This document shows positions 1-7,857 of a stretch of DNA of 64,000 nucleotides, piece after piece. Source of the stretch: DASYQV01 sp036005125 (lineage in GTDB: Bacteria; Acidobacteriota; Vicinamibacteria; Vicinamibacterales; UBA2999); the NCBI GenBank assembly GCA_036005125.1, contig DASYQV010000020.1, positions 1 to 64,000 on the forward strand, written 5' to 3'. The notes beneath the pieces were generated by a model, which ran no database searches, had not been told where the DNA came from, and saw only the letters and a list, made by a program, of their open reading frames with translations. Numbering within the stretch: the first letter of the stretch is position 1; the number at the start of each line of letters is the position of its first letter. The translations under genes and the position numbers were made by a program.

Positions 1-216
1 CTGCCACTCGGCGTGGGCAAGACTCGACGAGAGGGTGTGCTTGCGGGCAATTTCTTCGTCGTCGAAATCCGTAATGGTCGAGCCTTCGTCGACCTTCCCG
101 AGGCGATTGACTGCGCCGGCCGCGAACAGCATGGCGGAAACAAGCTGTGTCTTTCCACTTCCGCCATGCCCCACTACAGCCACATTGCGGATGCTGGCAG
201 CGTCATAGACCTTCAT
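1..216 (-). CDS. Elongation factor G-like GTPase, N-terminal fragment (cut by window edge)
   Basis: Only the first 72 codons lie in the window; the gene runs off the left end. The start ATG (complement of 214-216) has a GGAGGG ribosome site about 8 nt upstream. The protein begins with MKVYDAASIRNVAVVG and carries a P-loop GHGGSGKT at residues 16-23, followed by a switch-I-like stretch with DEGSTITDFDDEE. EF-G family GTPases hydrolyse GTP on the ribosome. The GHGGSGKT form, rather than the AHIDAGKT of canonical FusA, is typical of the second, EF-G-like (FusA2-type) paralogues, so I do not call this the housekeeping fusA. Its operon partners are outside the window. Family assignment is fairly safe; the exact role is not. 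Confidence 0.8.
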   Translation of the reverse strand, partial: MKVYDAASIRNVAVVGHGGSGKTQLVSAMLFAAGAVNRLGKVDEGSTITDFDDEEIARKHTLSSSLAHAEWQ

Positions 217-823
217 AGGGATATCCCTCCGAGCGGCGTCATCTGGCCGTTACCCGCGAATCATATTGCGCGGAGTAGATGGCCGCAAGGGAAGGGGCGT
301 GGCGGGGCAGGCCTGTTGAGCTGGGAAAGCGCGCGATTCGCGCCAACGCCGAGGGTTTGGCGTAGGTGTTTCTGACAGAGCCAAACGGATATCCGGATAC
401 CGGCGTGTCGGAAGCGCACAGAGGCCTGGAGGGCGTCGAGAACGTCGGGAATGGCGGCAGTTGCTACCCCTAGTTCCATTAGAGCCAGCTGCCTAATGGG
501 CGCGACGGGACGAGTCGGAAATCGACAAGATCGTCGAGTTACGTGATGACTCGAACATTCATGTCGAAACGACACGCACAGCCGTCGACGCGGGGCTCGT
601 TCGTGCGGCTTACCGAGCCCGCAGCAACGCGTGCGAGCTTGGCGGGGCGGCGAAACCGCGAAATCCGCGCGCGAATTGGCGAGATTCTTCAATCCGGACA
701 AGAATGTCTGAGCTCACGAGAGTCTCGACAATGTTGTTCGCTCTCCTCATGACCGCACCGGTTCCTGAGCGGGCCGTGAGGGCCGAATAACGCCTGATTC
801 GCGCGGCCGGCACCATCGCCCGA
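217..823. other. Intergenic stretch without a supported gene
   Basis: About 600 bases lie between the EF-G-like gene (leftward) and the sigma-54 element of amtB (rightward). Short open frames occur on both strands but none combines a start, a ribosome site and a recognisable product. One plus-strand frame from about 493 to 789 reads like diluted coding sequence (it contains SEIDKIVELRDDSNIHVE) but has no start before its last 28 codons. It could be a gene remnant. I see no RNA gene or repeat here. Confidence 0.5.
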
Positions 824-839
824 TGGCGTCCAATTTGCT
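824..839 (+). promoter_or_regulatory. Sigma-54 (RpoN) promoter of amtB
   Basis: TGGCGTCCAATTTGCT keeps the GG-N10-GC spacing and the TTTGCT -12 block of RpoN promoters (consensus TGGCACG-N4-TTGC). It lies about 130 nt before the amtB start in an otherwise empty spacer. RpoN control of ammonium transporters by an NtrC-type activator is well known, so the context supports it. No NtrC-binding dyad was identified. Confidence 0.7.
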
Positions 840-969
840 GGAGATCGCGCAACGCCGCGGCCACGCTCGGCTTTTTCCCGTTGCACGTAAAGCTCGAACT
901 CTCGAGGGATACGGCAGATTCGTACTGCGTCCCTGATGGCGGTAGCCCGCCTTCGAAAGGAGTCAGGAG

Positions 970-2592
970 ATGACTGCACGCGCGACACTCTTCTGGAAAG
1001 TGATCGTCGCAGCGCTGCTCGCGTTCGCCGTCAGCACGGCGAGCAGCTCGTACGTCGTGAAAGCCCAGGGTGACCCGACCGGAGCCATCACCGGAACGGC
1101 CAAGGACGTGACGGTCAAGGACGCGAAGAACCCTACCCTCGCGGAGGCGATGGAGACCATCGGTCATAACAAGATTGCGATCAACTTCGTCTGGACGCTG
1201 CTGGCCGGCTTCCTCGTCATGTTCATGCAGGCGGGTTTCGCGCTGGTGGAGACCGGCTTCACGCGCGCGAAGAACGCGGCTCACACCATGTCGATGAACT
1301 TCATGATCTACCCCATCGGCATGTTCGGGTACTGGATCTGCGGCTACGCGCTGCAGATGGGCGGCGTCGGGGCCGTCGCGACGCTCGGCGGCACACCCCC
1401 GCTGAACAACGAGTTCGCGATCACGTTGTTCGGCCACTCCTTCGGTCTGCTCGGGACCAAGGGCTTCTTCCTGAGCGGCAGCACGTACGACGTCGGTGTT
1501 TTCGCGCTGTTCCTCTTCCAGATGGTCTTCATGGACACGGCCGGCACGATCCCCACCGGGGCGATGGCGGAGCGGTGGAAGTGGTCGGCCTTCTGCATCT
1601 TCGGCTTCTTCATGTCGATGCTTGTGTATCCGCTCTTCGCCAACTGGGTCTGGGGCGGTGGATGGCTGTCGACGCTCGGCAAGGAGTTCGGCCTCGGGCA
1701 CGGCCACGTGGACTTTGCGGGCTCCTCGGTGGTGCACATGGTGGGCGGCATGGCGGCGCTGGCAGGCGCGATCGTGCTCGGACCGCGCATCGGGAAGTAC
1801 AGGAAGGATGGCACACCGGTCCCGATGCCCGGCCACGACATCCCGATGGCGCTGCTTGGCACGTTCATCCTCGCGTTCGGCTGGTTCGGGTTCAACCCCG
1901 GCTCGACGCTGGCCGGCGGCGACCTCCGTATTGCCGTCGTGGCGACCAACACGATGCTCGCTGGCACGGCCGGCGCGATTGCCGCGATGGTCTACGTCAT
2001 GGCGCGGATGGGTAAGCCTGATCCCAGCATGCTCGCCAACGGCATGCTTGCCGGCCTGGTCGCGATCACGGCGCCGTGCGCCTTCGTCAACAGCGTGTCC
2101 GCGGTCATCATCGGCGCTATCGCCGGTGTGCTCGTGGTCGCGTCCGTGTTCTTCATCGAGGGCACGCTGAAGGTTGACGATCCGGTCGGCGCGATATCGG
2201 TGCATGGCGTCTGCGGCGCGTTTGGCGCGCTCTCGGTCGGCCTGTTCGCGGACGGCGCGTACGGGGACGGATGGAACAACGTGCCGGGGACCGTCAAAGG
2301 TCTCTTCTACGGAGATGCATCGCAGCTGGTCGCCCAGTCCATCGGCGTCGTCACGTGCGGCGTCTTCGTGTTCGTCAGCTTCTATCTGTTCTTCAAGCTT
2401 GTTGACCTGCTGATGGGCAATCGTGTATCCGCCGAGACCGAGCTCGAGGGGCTCGACATCCCCGAGATGGGCGCCCTGGCCTATCCGGAATTCGTGCTCG
2501 GACCGGGCCTCGCCGGGGGCGGCAACGTGGTAGCGGTCGAGAAAGGCGCCAGCAAGCAGCCGGTGCTCAGTCCGGTCCGCAGCGACGCGTAA
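970..2592 (+). CDS. amtB: Ammonium transporter (Amt/MEP/Rh family)
   Basis: Imports ammonium/ammonia across the inner membrane. The 540-residue protein has an N-terminal hydrophobic leader (residues 9-30), a linker rich in charged residues, and then the eleven-helix Amt core starting with NFVWTLLAGFLVMFMQAGF near residue 65. The two pore histidines are visible: H256 in GSSVVHMVGG and H412 in SVHGVCGAFG. The C-terminal tail has the Amt hallmark VSAETELEGLDIPEMG, which in other Amt proteins contacts PII. The start is supported by AAAGGAG 6-12 nt upstream. A sigma-54 promoter precedes it, and a PII gene follows about 0.65 kb downstream, the usual amt/PII pairing. A 12-bp hairpin follows the stop. 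The identification is secure. Confidence 0.97.
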   Translation: MTARATLFWKVIVAALLAFAVSTASSSYVVKAQGDPTGAITGTAKDVTVKDAKNPTLAEAMETIGHNKIAINFVWTLLAGFLVMFMQAGFALVETGFTRAKNAAHTMSMNFMIYPIGMFGYWICGYALQMGGVGAVATLGGTPPLNNEFAITLFGHSFGLLGTKGFFLSGSTYDVGVFALFLFQMVFMDTAGTIPTGAMAERWKWSAFCIFGFFMSMLVYPLFANWVWGGGWLSTLGKEFGLGHGHVDFAGSSVVHMVGGMAALAGAIVLGPRIGKYRKDGTPVPMPGHDIPMALLGTFILAFGWFGFNPGSTLAGGDLRIAVVATNTMLAGTAGAIAAMVYVMARMGKPDPSMLANGMLAGLVAITAPCAFVNSVSAVIIGAIAGVLVVASVFFIEGTLKVDDPVGAISVHGVCGAFGALSVGLFADGAYGDGWNNVPGTVKGLFYGDASQLVAQSIGVVTCGVFVFVSFYLFFKLVDLLMGNRVSAETELEGLDIPEMGALAYPEFVLGPGLAGGGNVVAVEKGASKQPVLSPVRSDA

Positions 2593-2628
2593 CAAGCTCG
2601 GGTATCTCGCAGGACCCAATGACGGCGT

Positions 2629-2658
2629 GATCGAGGCCGGCGCCTGCCGGCCTCGATC
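2629..2658 (+). terminator. Hairpin terminator after amtB
   Basis: A perfect 12-bp stem (GATCGAGGCCGG at 2629-2640 with its complement at 2647-2658) closes a 6-nt loop, 37 nt after the amtB stop. There is no T-tract, so termination may be factor-assisted. It separates amtB from the downstream genes. Confidence 0.55.
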
Positions 2659-2708
2659 GGCGACGTGAACATTCATGCCCCACGACGGAAGCGACGCAGA
2701 AACTGCGG

Positions 2709-3023
2709 ATGTGCGGCATGCAGAGGCCCCCATCGATCGGATCGATACGTAACGCGACCCTCACGCGTCTCTGCGCGGCGGCGATCATCCTGCTCGTCGC
2801 CCTGCCCTTTACCGCGCCGTTCTCGATATGCGACGCGGCGGAGCTTGCCGGAAACACCTCCGGTCACGCCGACGCGTCGCCCGATGCCAAAGTGTGTCAT
2901 GAGGTCAGGATCGGCGCGATTCTCTGCGGCACCATCACACTTCTCCCGCTCACCATCCTCGTCCAGCACGACGGCGGACTGACCGCGCGGGTCGGGACTC
3001 ACACGCCGGTTCTGCGCCTCTGA
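2709..3023 (+). CDS. Small secreted or membrane protein of unknown function
   Basis: This is a 104-residue product I do not recognise by function. It has a short charged N-terminus, a hydrophobic segment (AAIILLVALPFTAPFSIC, about residues 24-41) that looks like a signal peptide or signal anchor, a polar middle rich in Asp/His, and a second hydrophobic stretch (IGAILCGTITLLPLTILV) near residues 68-85. It contains several cysteines (C41 and C62 in the part after the leader). No clear ribosome site precedes the start, and an in-frame ATG three codons later is an alternative. It sits between amtB and the PII gene. The ALPFTAPFS stretch is the sort seen in short exported proteins. Coding status is probable, not certain. 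Confidence 0.45.
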   Translation: MCGMQRPPSIGSIRNATLTRLCAAAIILLVALPFTAPFSICDAAELAGNTSGHADASPDAKVCHEVRIGAILCGTITLLPLTILVQHDGGLTARVGTHTPVLRL

Positions 3024-3036
3024 TCCGTTAACCAGG

Positions 3037-3073
3037 CGAGGGCTCTGCCGGGATATCGAGGGCAGAGCCCTCG
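3037..3073. repeat. 37-nt hairpin element with GATATCGAG loop (copy 1)
   Basis: A perfect 13-bp stem (3037-3049 with 3061-3073, core GGGCTCTGCC) closes an 11-nt loop ending in GATATCGAG. The same element recurs at 20707-20743, and as a decayed copy at 20571-20607, with compensatory changes in two stem pairs. It sits just after the small secreted-protein gene and before the sigma-54 promoter of the PII gene, where it could end transcription. Confidence 0.75.
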
Positions 3074-3107
3074 ACTGGCTGGGATCGCGGCCGCGATGCT
3101 CTCGTCC

Positions 3108-3123
3108 GGGCGCGCGCTTTGCG
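3108..3123 (+). promoter_or_regulatory. Sigma-54 (RpoN) promoter of the PII-argG genes
   Basis: GGGCGCGCGCTTTGCG has GG-N10-GC spacing (GG at 3109-3110, GC at 3121-3122) and matches GGCACG-N4-TTGC at all but one fixed position. It lies about 130 nt before the PII start, the same distance as the amtB element from its gene. Confidence 0.6.
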
Positions 3124-3250
3124 TCCGGACCAGGCCTCGCCTCCCCATAACGGGGTAGCCGTCAGGAAGGACGTCGCTCCGCGGTCGGTCGTCGGCCCGC
3201 AGGCGCAGCGACGCGTAAACCAAGGTTCGGGCAGCCCGGAGGGCGACGCC

Positions 3251-3571
3251 ATGAAGTTGATCAAAGGCTTGGTCGGCCTCGACAAGGTCGACGATGTACA
3301 GGAGGCGCTCGCGACGTTGAACATCGGAGGCGTGACGGTCACCGAAGTGCGGGGAAGCGTGAAGAATGGCCACACGGTGATCTATCGCGGGCAGGAGTAC
3401 AGCCGCAACCTCCTCCCCAAGATGGAGGTCGAGGTTCTCGTCTACGATTGGATGGCCGACGACGTGATCCAGGCCATCATCCGTGCCGCGCGCCCCGACG
3501 AGACCGACGCCCGCGTGTTCGTGATGCAGGTCGACGAGAGCTACCAGATTCGCACCGGCGAGATGGATTAG
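3251..3571 (+). CDS. glnK: PII-family nitrogen regulatory protein, divergent
   Basis: PII trimers sense ATP/ADP and 2-oxoglutarate and block AmtB through their T-loop. I place the start at ATG 3251 (MKLIKGLVGL), where family alignment begins. An upstream in-frame extension has no PII sequence. The 106-residue protein keeps the T-loop NGHTVIYRGQEY with tyrosines 45 and 50 (the uridylylation-site region) and the closing RTGE. The B-loop, normally TGxxGDGK, is replaced by RPDETDAR (residues 81-88) and is one residue shorter. The glutamine before the T-loop that helps bind Mg-ATP/2-oxoglutarate is a lysine. Effector binding may therefore differ. It follows amtB and is probably co-transcribed with argG from a sigma-54 promoter. 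glnB is an equally valid name. Confidence 0.85.
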   Translation: MKLIKGLVGLDKVDDVQEALATLNIGGVTVTEVRGSVKNGHTVIYRGQEYSRNLLPKMEVEVLVYDWMADDVIQAIIRAARPDETDARVFVMQVDESYQIRTGEMD

Positions 3572-3637
3572 CACGTAGATGCGGCACTCCGGCCTGCGCG
3601 TGTCACTCACGTGAGCTCCGGAGTAGATTAGGAGGTG

Positions 3638-4993
3638 ATGGGAAACATCCTTCAGAGTCTTCCTACGGGCGAACGAGTCGGGCTGGCGTTTTCGGGCGGC
3701 CTGGATACCAGCGCCGCCCTTCACTGGATGCGTGCGAAGGGCGCGATTCCGTACGCGTACACCGCAAATCTCGGCCAGCCCGACGAAATCGATTACGACG
3801 AGATTCCCCGCCGCGCCCTGCGGTACGGTGCCGAGAAAGCGCGGCTCATCGAGTGTCGCCGCCAGCTCGTGTCCGAGGGCCTGGCGGCACTCCAGTGCGG
3901 CGCCTTCCACATCTCGACCGCCGGCCTCACCTACTTCAACACCACGCCGATCGGCCGCGCCGTCACGGGCACGATGCTCGTTGCCGCCATGCGCGAAGAC
4001 GACGTGCACATCTGGGGCGATGGCAGCACGTTCAAGGGCAACGACATCGAGCGCTTCTACCGGTACGGCCTGCTCGCCAATCCCGGCCTGCGCATCTACA
4101 AGCCGTGGCTCGACCAGCAGTTCATCGACGAGCTCGGCGGCCGCAGGGAGATGTCCGAGTACATGCATCGTGCGGGCTTCGAATACCGCATGAGCACGGA
4201 GAAGGCGTACTCCACCGACTCCAACATCCTCGGCGCCACGCACGAAGCCAAGGACCTCGAGCATCTCGACAAGGGCATCTCGATCGTCGAGCCGATCATG
4301 GGCGTGGCGTTCTGGCGTGAGGACCTGCGAATCAAACCGGAGGTCGTGACGCTCCGGTTCGAGGAGGGGCAGCCGGTTGCCATCAACGGTGTCTCCTACG
4401 ACGATCCGGTGCGCCTGATCCAGCAGGCCAACGCCACCGGCGGGCGCCACGGGCTCGGCATGTGTGATCAGATCGAGAACCGCATCATCGAGGCGAAGAG
4501 CCGCGGCATCTACGAGGCGCCCGGTCTCGCGCTCCTCTTCATCGCGTACGAGCGGTTGGTGACCGGCATCCACAACGAGGACACCATCGAGCAGTACCGC
4601 GACAACGGCCGGCGTCTCGGCCGCCTGCTCTACCACGGGCGCTGGTTCGATCCGCAGGCGATGATGCTTCGCGAGACCGCGCAGCGCTGGGTCGCCCGCG
4701 CCGTGACGGGGGAGGTCGTCCTCGAGCTCCGCCGCGGCAACGACTACTCGATTCTCGACACGACGAGCCCCAACCTCACATACCAGCCGGGACGGCTCAC
4801 GATGGAAAAGGGCGACTCGATGTTCTCGCCGCAGGACCGCATCGGGCAGCTCACCATGCGCAATCTGGACATCGTCGACACGCGGGACAAGCTGCGGATC
4901 TACATGGAGACGGGTCTGCTTGCACCGACCCCGAGCACGGGGCTGCCGCTCATCCCGGCGGCGTCGCCTGAGGAAGAGCCCGAGAAGGGTTGA
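3638..4993 (+). CDS. argG: Argininosuccinate synthase
   Basis: Joins citrulline and aspartate, with ATP, to argininosuccinate in arginine biosynthesis. The 451-residue protein has the ATP-pyrophosphatase loop AFSGGLDTSAA near residues 17-27, then YTANLGQPDE and FNTTPIGRAVTGTMLV. It matches the longer, E. coli-type ArgG (about 447 residues) along its whole length. The start is either ATG 3638 or GTG 3635; AGGAGG overlaps the GTG, so I take the ATG. It lies 66 nt after the PII gene in the same direction. The only hairpin nearby is upstream of PII, so the two are probably one transcript, which would put a nitrogen-rich biosynthetic step under nitrogen control. Confidence 0.97.
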   Translation: MGNILQSLPTGERVGLAFSGGLDTSAALHWMRAKGAIPYAYTANLGQPDEIDYDEIPRRALRYGAEKARLIECRRQLVSEGLAALQCGAFHISTAGLTYFNTTPIGRAVTGTMLVAAMREDDVHIWGDGSTFKGNDIERFYRYGLLANPGLRIYKPWLDQQFIDELGGRREMSEYMHRAGFEYRMSTEKAYSTDSNILGATHEAKDLEHLDKGISIVEPIMGVAFWREDLRIKPEVVTLRFEEGQPVAINGVSYDDPVRLIQQANATGGRHGLGMCDQIENRIIEAKSRGIYEAPGLALLFIAYERLVTGIHNEDTIEQYRDNGRRLGRLLYHGRWFDPQAMMLRETAQRWVARAVTGEVVLELRRGNDYSILDTTSPNLTYQPGRLTMEKGDSMFSPQDRIGQLTMRNLDIVDTRDKLRIYMETGLLAPTPSTGLPLIPAASPEEEPEKG

Positions 4994-5243
4994 CAGGACG
5001 TGCTGAACGTGCTCGCGCGTCCCTCCGACAGTCGGGACTCGGTCGTGGGCGGCGATGAACGACCCGTGGCGCTGCGCCGCGCGAGCCGACCGGGGCGCCC
5101 GATGCGCCGGGCTCAGATTCCAGTCTCAGGCGGTTTCCGGGCAATGGCCGCGCCGCCTTCAGTACGATCCTGCACGCCCCGGGCTGTGGGACATCGCGAT
5201 GTTGCTCACGTCGCCGGGAGCTGTGGGAGAGAGCCTCGAACCC

Positions 5244-6554
5244 TCATTCGTATCGCAGCGCTTCGATCGGATCCAGGCGCGACGCGCGGACCGCTGGGAC
5301 CATCCCGAAGAAGATGCCGACCGATGCGGAGAATCCGAGGCCCAGCGCGAAGGACCACCAGGGGAGCGAGACGGGAAAGCCCGTCGCGAAGTGCACACCG
5401 AACCCGATGGCGCTGCCGAACGCGATCCCGAGCACGCCGCCAACCGACGTCAGGACGACCGCTTCCGAGAGGAACTGCCACAGGATCTCGCGACGCCGCG
5501 CGCCGAGCGCTTTCCGCACGCCGATCTCGCGCGTGCGCTCGGTGACCGAGATCATCATGATGGCCATCACTCCGATGCCGCCGACCATCAGCGCAATCGA
5601 CGAGATGACAACGAGGGCCAGAAACGTCGCTCGGCTCACCTGATCCCACAGCTTGAGCGCGGCATCCTGCGTCAGCAGATCGAAGTCGTTCGGCTGGTCG
5701 AGCTTGAGGCCGTGCCGGATGCGCATGATCTCTTCGATCTCCGCCATGGCCTGCGCGCGCGTCGCGTCCGGGCGCGGTACGGTCGCAATCAGCACGCTCT
5801 GGTGGGTGGCGTTGCCCCGCCGGAACAGCTGGATCCCGAATTGTTTGCGATAGGTGGTCTCCGGGATGATCACGAGATCGTCCTGTCCCATGTTGAAGCC
5901 GCCGACCGCGGGTCGAGGGCCGATCACGCCGATGACCGTGTACTCGACCGCCCCGATTCGGACTTTCTTGCCCACCGGGTCCGTGCCGGCCGCGGAGAAG
6001 AGCGCCTGATGCGGCGTCTGCCCGAGAACGGCCACGTTGCGGCGGCGCAGGACCTCGCTCTCGGTGAAGAAGCGTCCGGCCTCGAGCTTGAGAAAGTTGA
6101 CGGTCGCGAACTGCTCCGTTGCGCCGAGGATCGAGATTAGCTTGGTCCGCTGTCCGCGATAGAACACCCGTTCCATCGTCGGCGGCCCGCCGGCGCCGAG
6201 CCAGATGTCGACAACGCCGACCGATCGTGCCAGCTTCTCGATGGCGTGCGCATCCTCCAGCGTGAGGTTCGGACGCCGCAGCAGCTCGGTGAATTCCTTT
6301 CCGGACGCCATGCTGACGCCGCTGAACTTCGCCACGAAAATGGTGTCGGGGCCGAGCTGGCGAATGCCGTCCCGCAGCGACTCGTCGAAGCCGCGGATCA
6401 TCGCGGTCATGCCGACGACGGCCGTGATCCCGATGACGATGCCGAGCACGGTCAGCCCCGAGCGCAGCTTGTTCGCGCGCAGCGTGTCGAGCGCCATGAC
6501 GACGACTTCGTTGAGAAGCCCGTACCGAATCAAGGGTCCGACGTGTTTTTTCAC
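5244..6554 (-). CDS. MacB/FtsX-type ABC transporter permease
   Basis: An inner-membrane permease of 436 residues with the MacB/LolCE layout. It has an N-terminal helix after NKLRSGLTVLGIVIGITAVVG (residues about 29-49), a large periplasmic MacB_PCD domain (to about residue 280), and three C-terminal helices containing TREIGVRKALGARRREI and ending SRLDPIEALRYE. These last two are family hallmarks. Such permeases work with a separate ATPase to move substrates across the envelope mechanically. It lies 4 nt downstream of a second, related permease and after a MacA-like adaptor, apparently one operon. No ATPase gene is present in the cluster. The substrate is unknown. Confidence 0.92.
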   Translation of the reverse strand: MKKHVGPLIRYGLLNEVVVMALDTLRANKLRSGLTVLGIVIGITAVVGMTAMIRGFDESLRDGIRQLGPDTIFVAKFSGVSMASGKEFTELLRRPNLTLEDAHAIEKLARSVGVVDIWLGAGGPPTMERVFYRGQRTKLISILGATEQFATVNFLKLEAGRFFTESEVLRRRNVAVLGQTPHQALFSAAGTDPVGKKVRIGAVEYTVIGVIGPRPAVGGFNMGQDDLVIIPETTYRKQFGIQLFRRGNATHQSVLIATVPRPDATRAQAMAEIEEIMRIRHGLKLDQPNDFDLLTQDAALKLWDQVSRATFLALVVISSIALMVGGIGVMAIMMISVTERTREIGVRKALGARRREILWQFLSEAVVLTSVGGVLGIAFGSAIGFGVHFATGFPVSLPWWSFALGLGFSASVGIFFGMVPAVRASRLDPIEALRYE

Positions 6555-6558
6555 TCGC

Positions 6559-7782
6559 TCATTCCCGACGGAGTGCTTCGATTGGATCGAGCCGCGCCGC
6601 GCGTGACGCGGGATACGCGCCGAAGAACAAGCCGACGCCGGCGGTAATCCCGATGCCGAGCGCCACCGACCACAGCTCGAGCCGGGCCGGCAGCGGCGTG
6701 ACGCGGCTGATCAACTGCGCGATGAGGAACCCGAGCGTGATTCCGACGATGCCGCCGAAGGTCGAGAGCGTGACAGACTCGGTGAGCACCTGCGACATGA
6801 TGTCGGCCCGGCGGGCGCCGAGCGCCTTTCGCAGACCGATTTCGCGCGTCCGCTCGCTGACGACCATCAGCATGATGTTCATGATCACGATGCCGCCGAC
6901 GACCAGCGACAGCGCCACGACGCCGATCAGCACGGCAAAAATCCCGGTGGTCGCCTGACGGTAGAGGCCGAGGAGCGTGTCCGACGTGAACAGGCCGAAG
7001 TTGTTCGGGTCCTTCGGCTTCAGCCGGCGCGCCACTCGCAGCGCCACGATGGCGTCGTCTTTGGCCTCGTCGATGAGCGAGGGGTCGCGCGGTTTCACGA
7101 GCAGCGACAGGTCCTGACGCGCGCCGTACAGCTTCTCGTACGTGCCGAGCGGGATCACGGCAAACTCGTCCTGCGAGCTCCCCAGGAACGAGCCTCGGCG
7201 CTCGCTGACACCCACGACCCTGAAGTGGATGCCCTGGATGCGGATGACTTTGTCGAGCGGATCGGCGTCGCCGAACAGGCGGTCGGCCGTCTGCCAGCCC
7301 AGGAGCACGAGGGGCCGGTTCCGTTCGACCTCCATCGGGCTCATCATCCGCCCGCGCTCGGAATTGAACGTGGAGAAGCTGAGGTACTCGCGCGTCACGC
7401 CCTGAATCGTCACGCTGTCGAGCGTGATGTCCTTGTAGGACACCGCGCCGCGCCGCTGCGCCTGCGTCATGACCGCCGAGACCAGAGGGCTGAAGCGGCG
7501 GATCGCGTCCGCCTCGTCGAGCGTGATCCGCGGATTCCCGCGCATCCGATCGAAATCCTCGTCCGAGGTCGCGACGCCGTACTGCTGGATTGTGAACGAG
7601 TCCGCCCCGACGTTGGACAGGATCGCGCTGGTCACGTACGCGTTCATGCCCTGGATGAGCGACACGACCGTCACGATCGACGTGACCGCGACGATGTTGC
7701 CCAGCACCGTCATGAACGACCGCAGCTTGTTCGCCCAGATGGCCTGGAGCGCGATCTTGACCGACTCGAAGAGCTTCTGCAT
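6559..7782 (-). CDS. MacB/FtsX-type ABC transporter permease (second)
   Basis: A 407-residue paralogue of the permease downstream of it, with the same architecture. It has NKLRSFMTVLGNIVAVTSIV near the N-terminus, a MacB_PCD periplasmic domain, then TREIGLRKALGARRADIM and the C-terminal ASRAARLDPIEALRRE. I chose the start at ATG 7782 (MQKLFESVKIAL), which has GGAG 4 nt upstream. A longer in-frame extension would run into a palindromic repeat at 7794-7857 and has no family sequence. Two different permease subunits side by side suggest a heterodimeric transporter, as in LolCE. It shares an operon with the adaptor gene upstream, interrupted only by the repeat. Confidence 0.9.
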   Translation of the reverse strand: MQKLFESVKIALQAIWANKLRSFMTVLGNIVAVTSIVTVVSLIQGMNAYVTSAILSNVGADSFTIQQYGVATSDEDFDRMRGNPRITLDEADAIRRFSPLVSAVMTQAQRRGAVSYKDITLDSVTIQGVTREYLSFSTFNSERGRMMSPMEVERNRPLVLLGWQTADRLFGDADPLDKVIRIQGIHFRVVGVSERRGSFLGSSQDEFAVIPLGTYEKLYGARQDLSLLVKPRDPSLIDEAKDDAIVALRVARRLKPKDPNNFGLFTSDTLLGLYRQATTGIFAVLIGVVALSLVVGGIVIMNIMLMVVSERTREIGLRKALGARRADIMSQVLTESVTLSTFGGIVGITLGFLIAQLISRVTPLPARLELWSVALGIGITAGVGLFFGAYPASRAARLDPIEALRRE

Positions 7783-7793
7783 GGAACTCCGAC

Positions 7794-7857
7794 GTACGCA
7801 GGCCGCCTGTAGACGCGGCGTGATGGACAGCCGCATCTGAAGATGCGGCCTACGTAC
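7794..7857. repeat. CGTAGGCC-type palindromic repeat (copy 1)
   Basis: This spacer between the adaptor gene and the permease holds GCCGCATCTGAAGATGCGGC flanked by GTACGTAGGCC-like ends in inverted orientation. It is the same element found at 14316, 23882, 45191 and 53405. The left half here is degenerate. Confidence 0.8.

Noticed and set aside
493..789. Possible gene remnant reading SEIDKIVELRDDSNIHVE
   Set aside because: There is no start codon before the last 28 codons, no ribosome site and no recognised family, so it cannot be called a gene.
610..2733. A 707-residue open frame antisense to amtB
   Set aside because: It is rich in Arg, His and Asp with no family motif, and it mirrors the codon pattern of amtB. 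It is a shadow frame.
4994..5243. Extra gene or terminator between argG and the permease
   Set aside because: The 250-nt convergent gap has no clear hairpin or coding frame beyond shadows.
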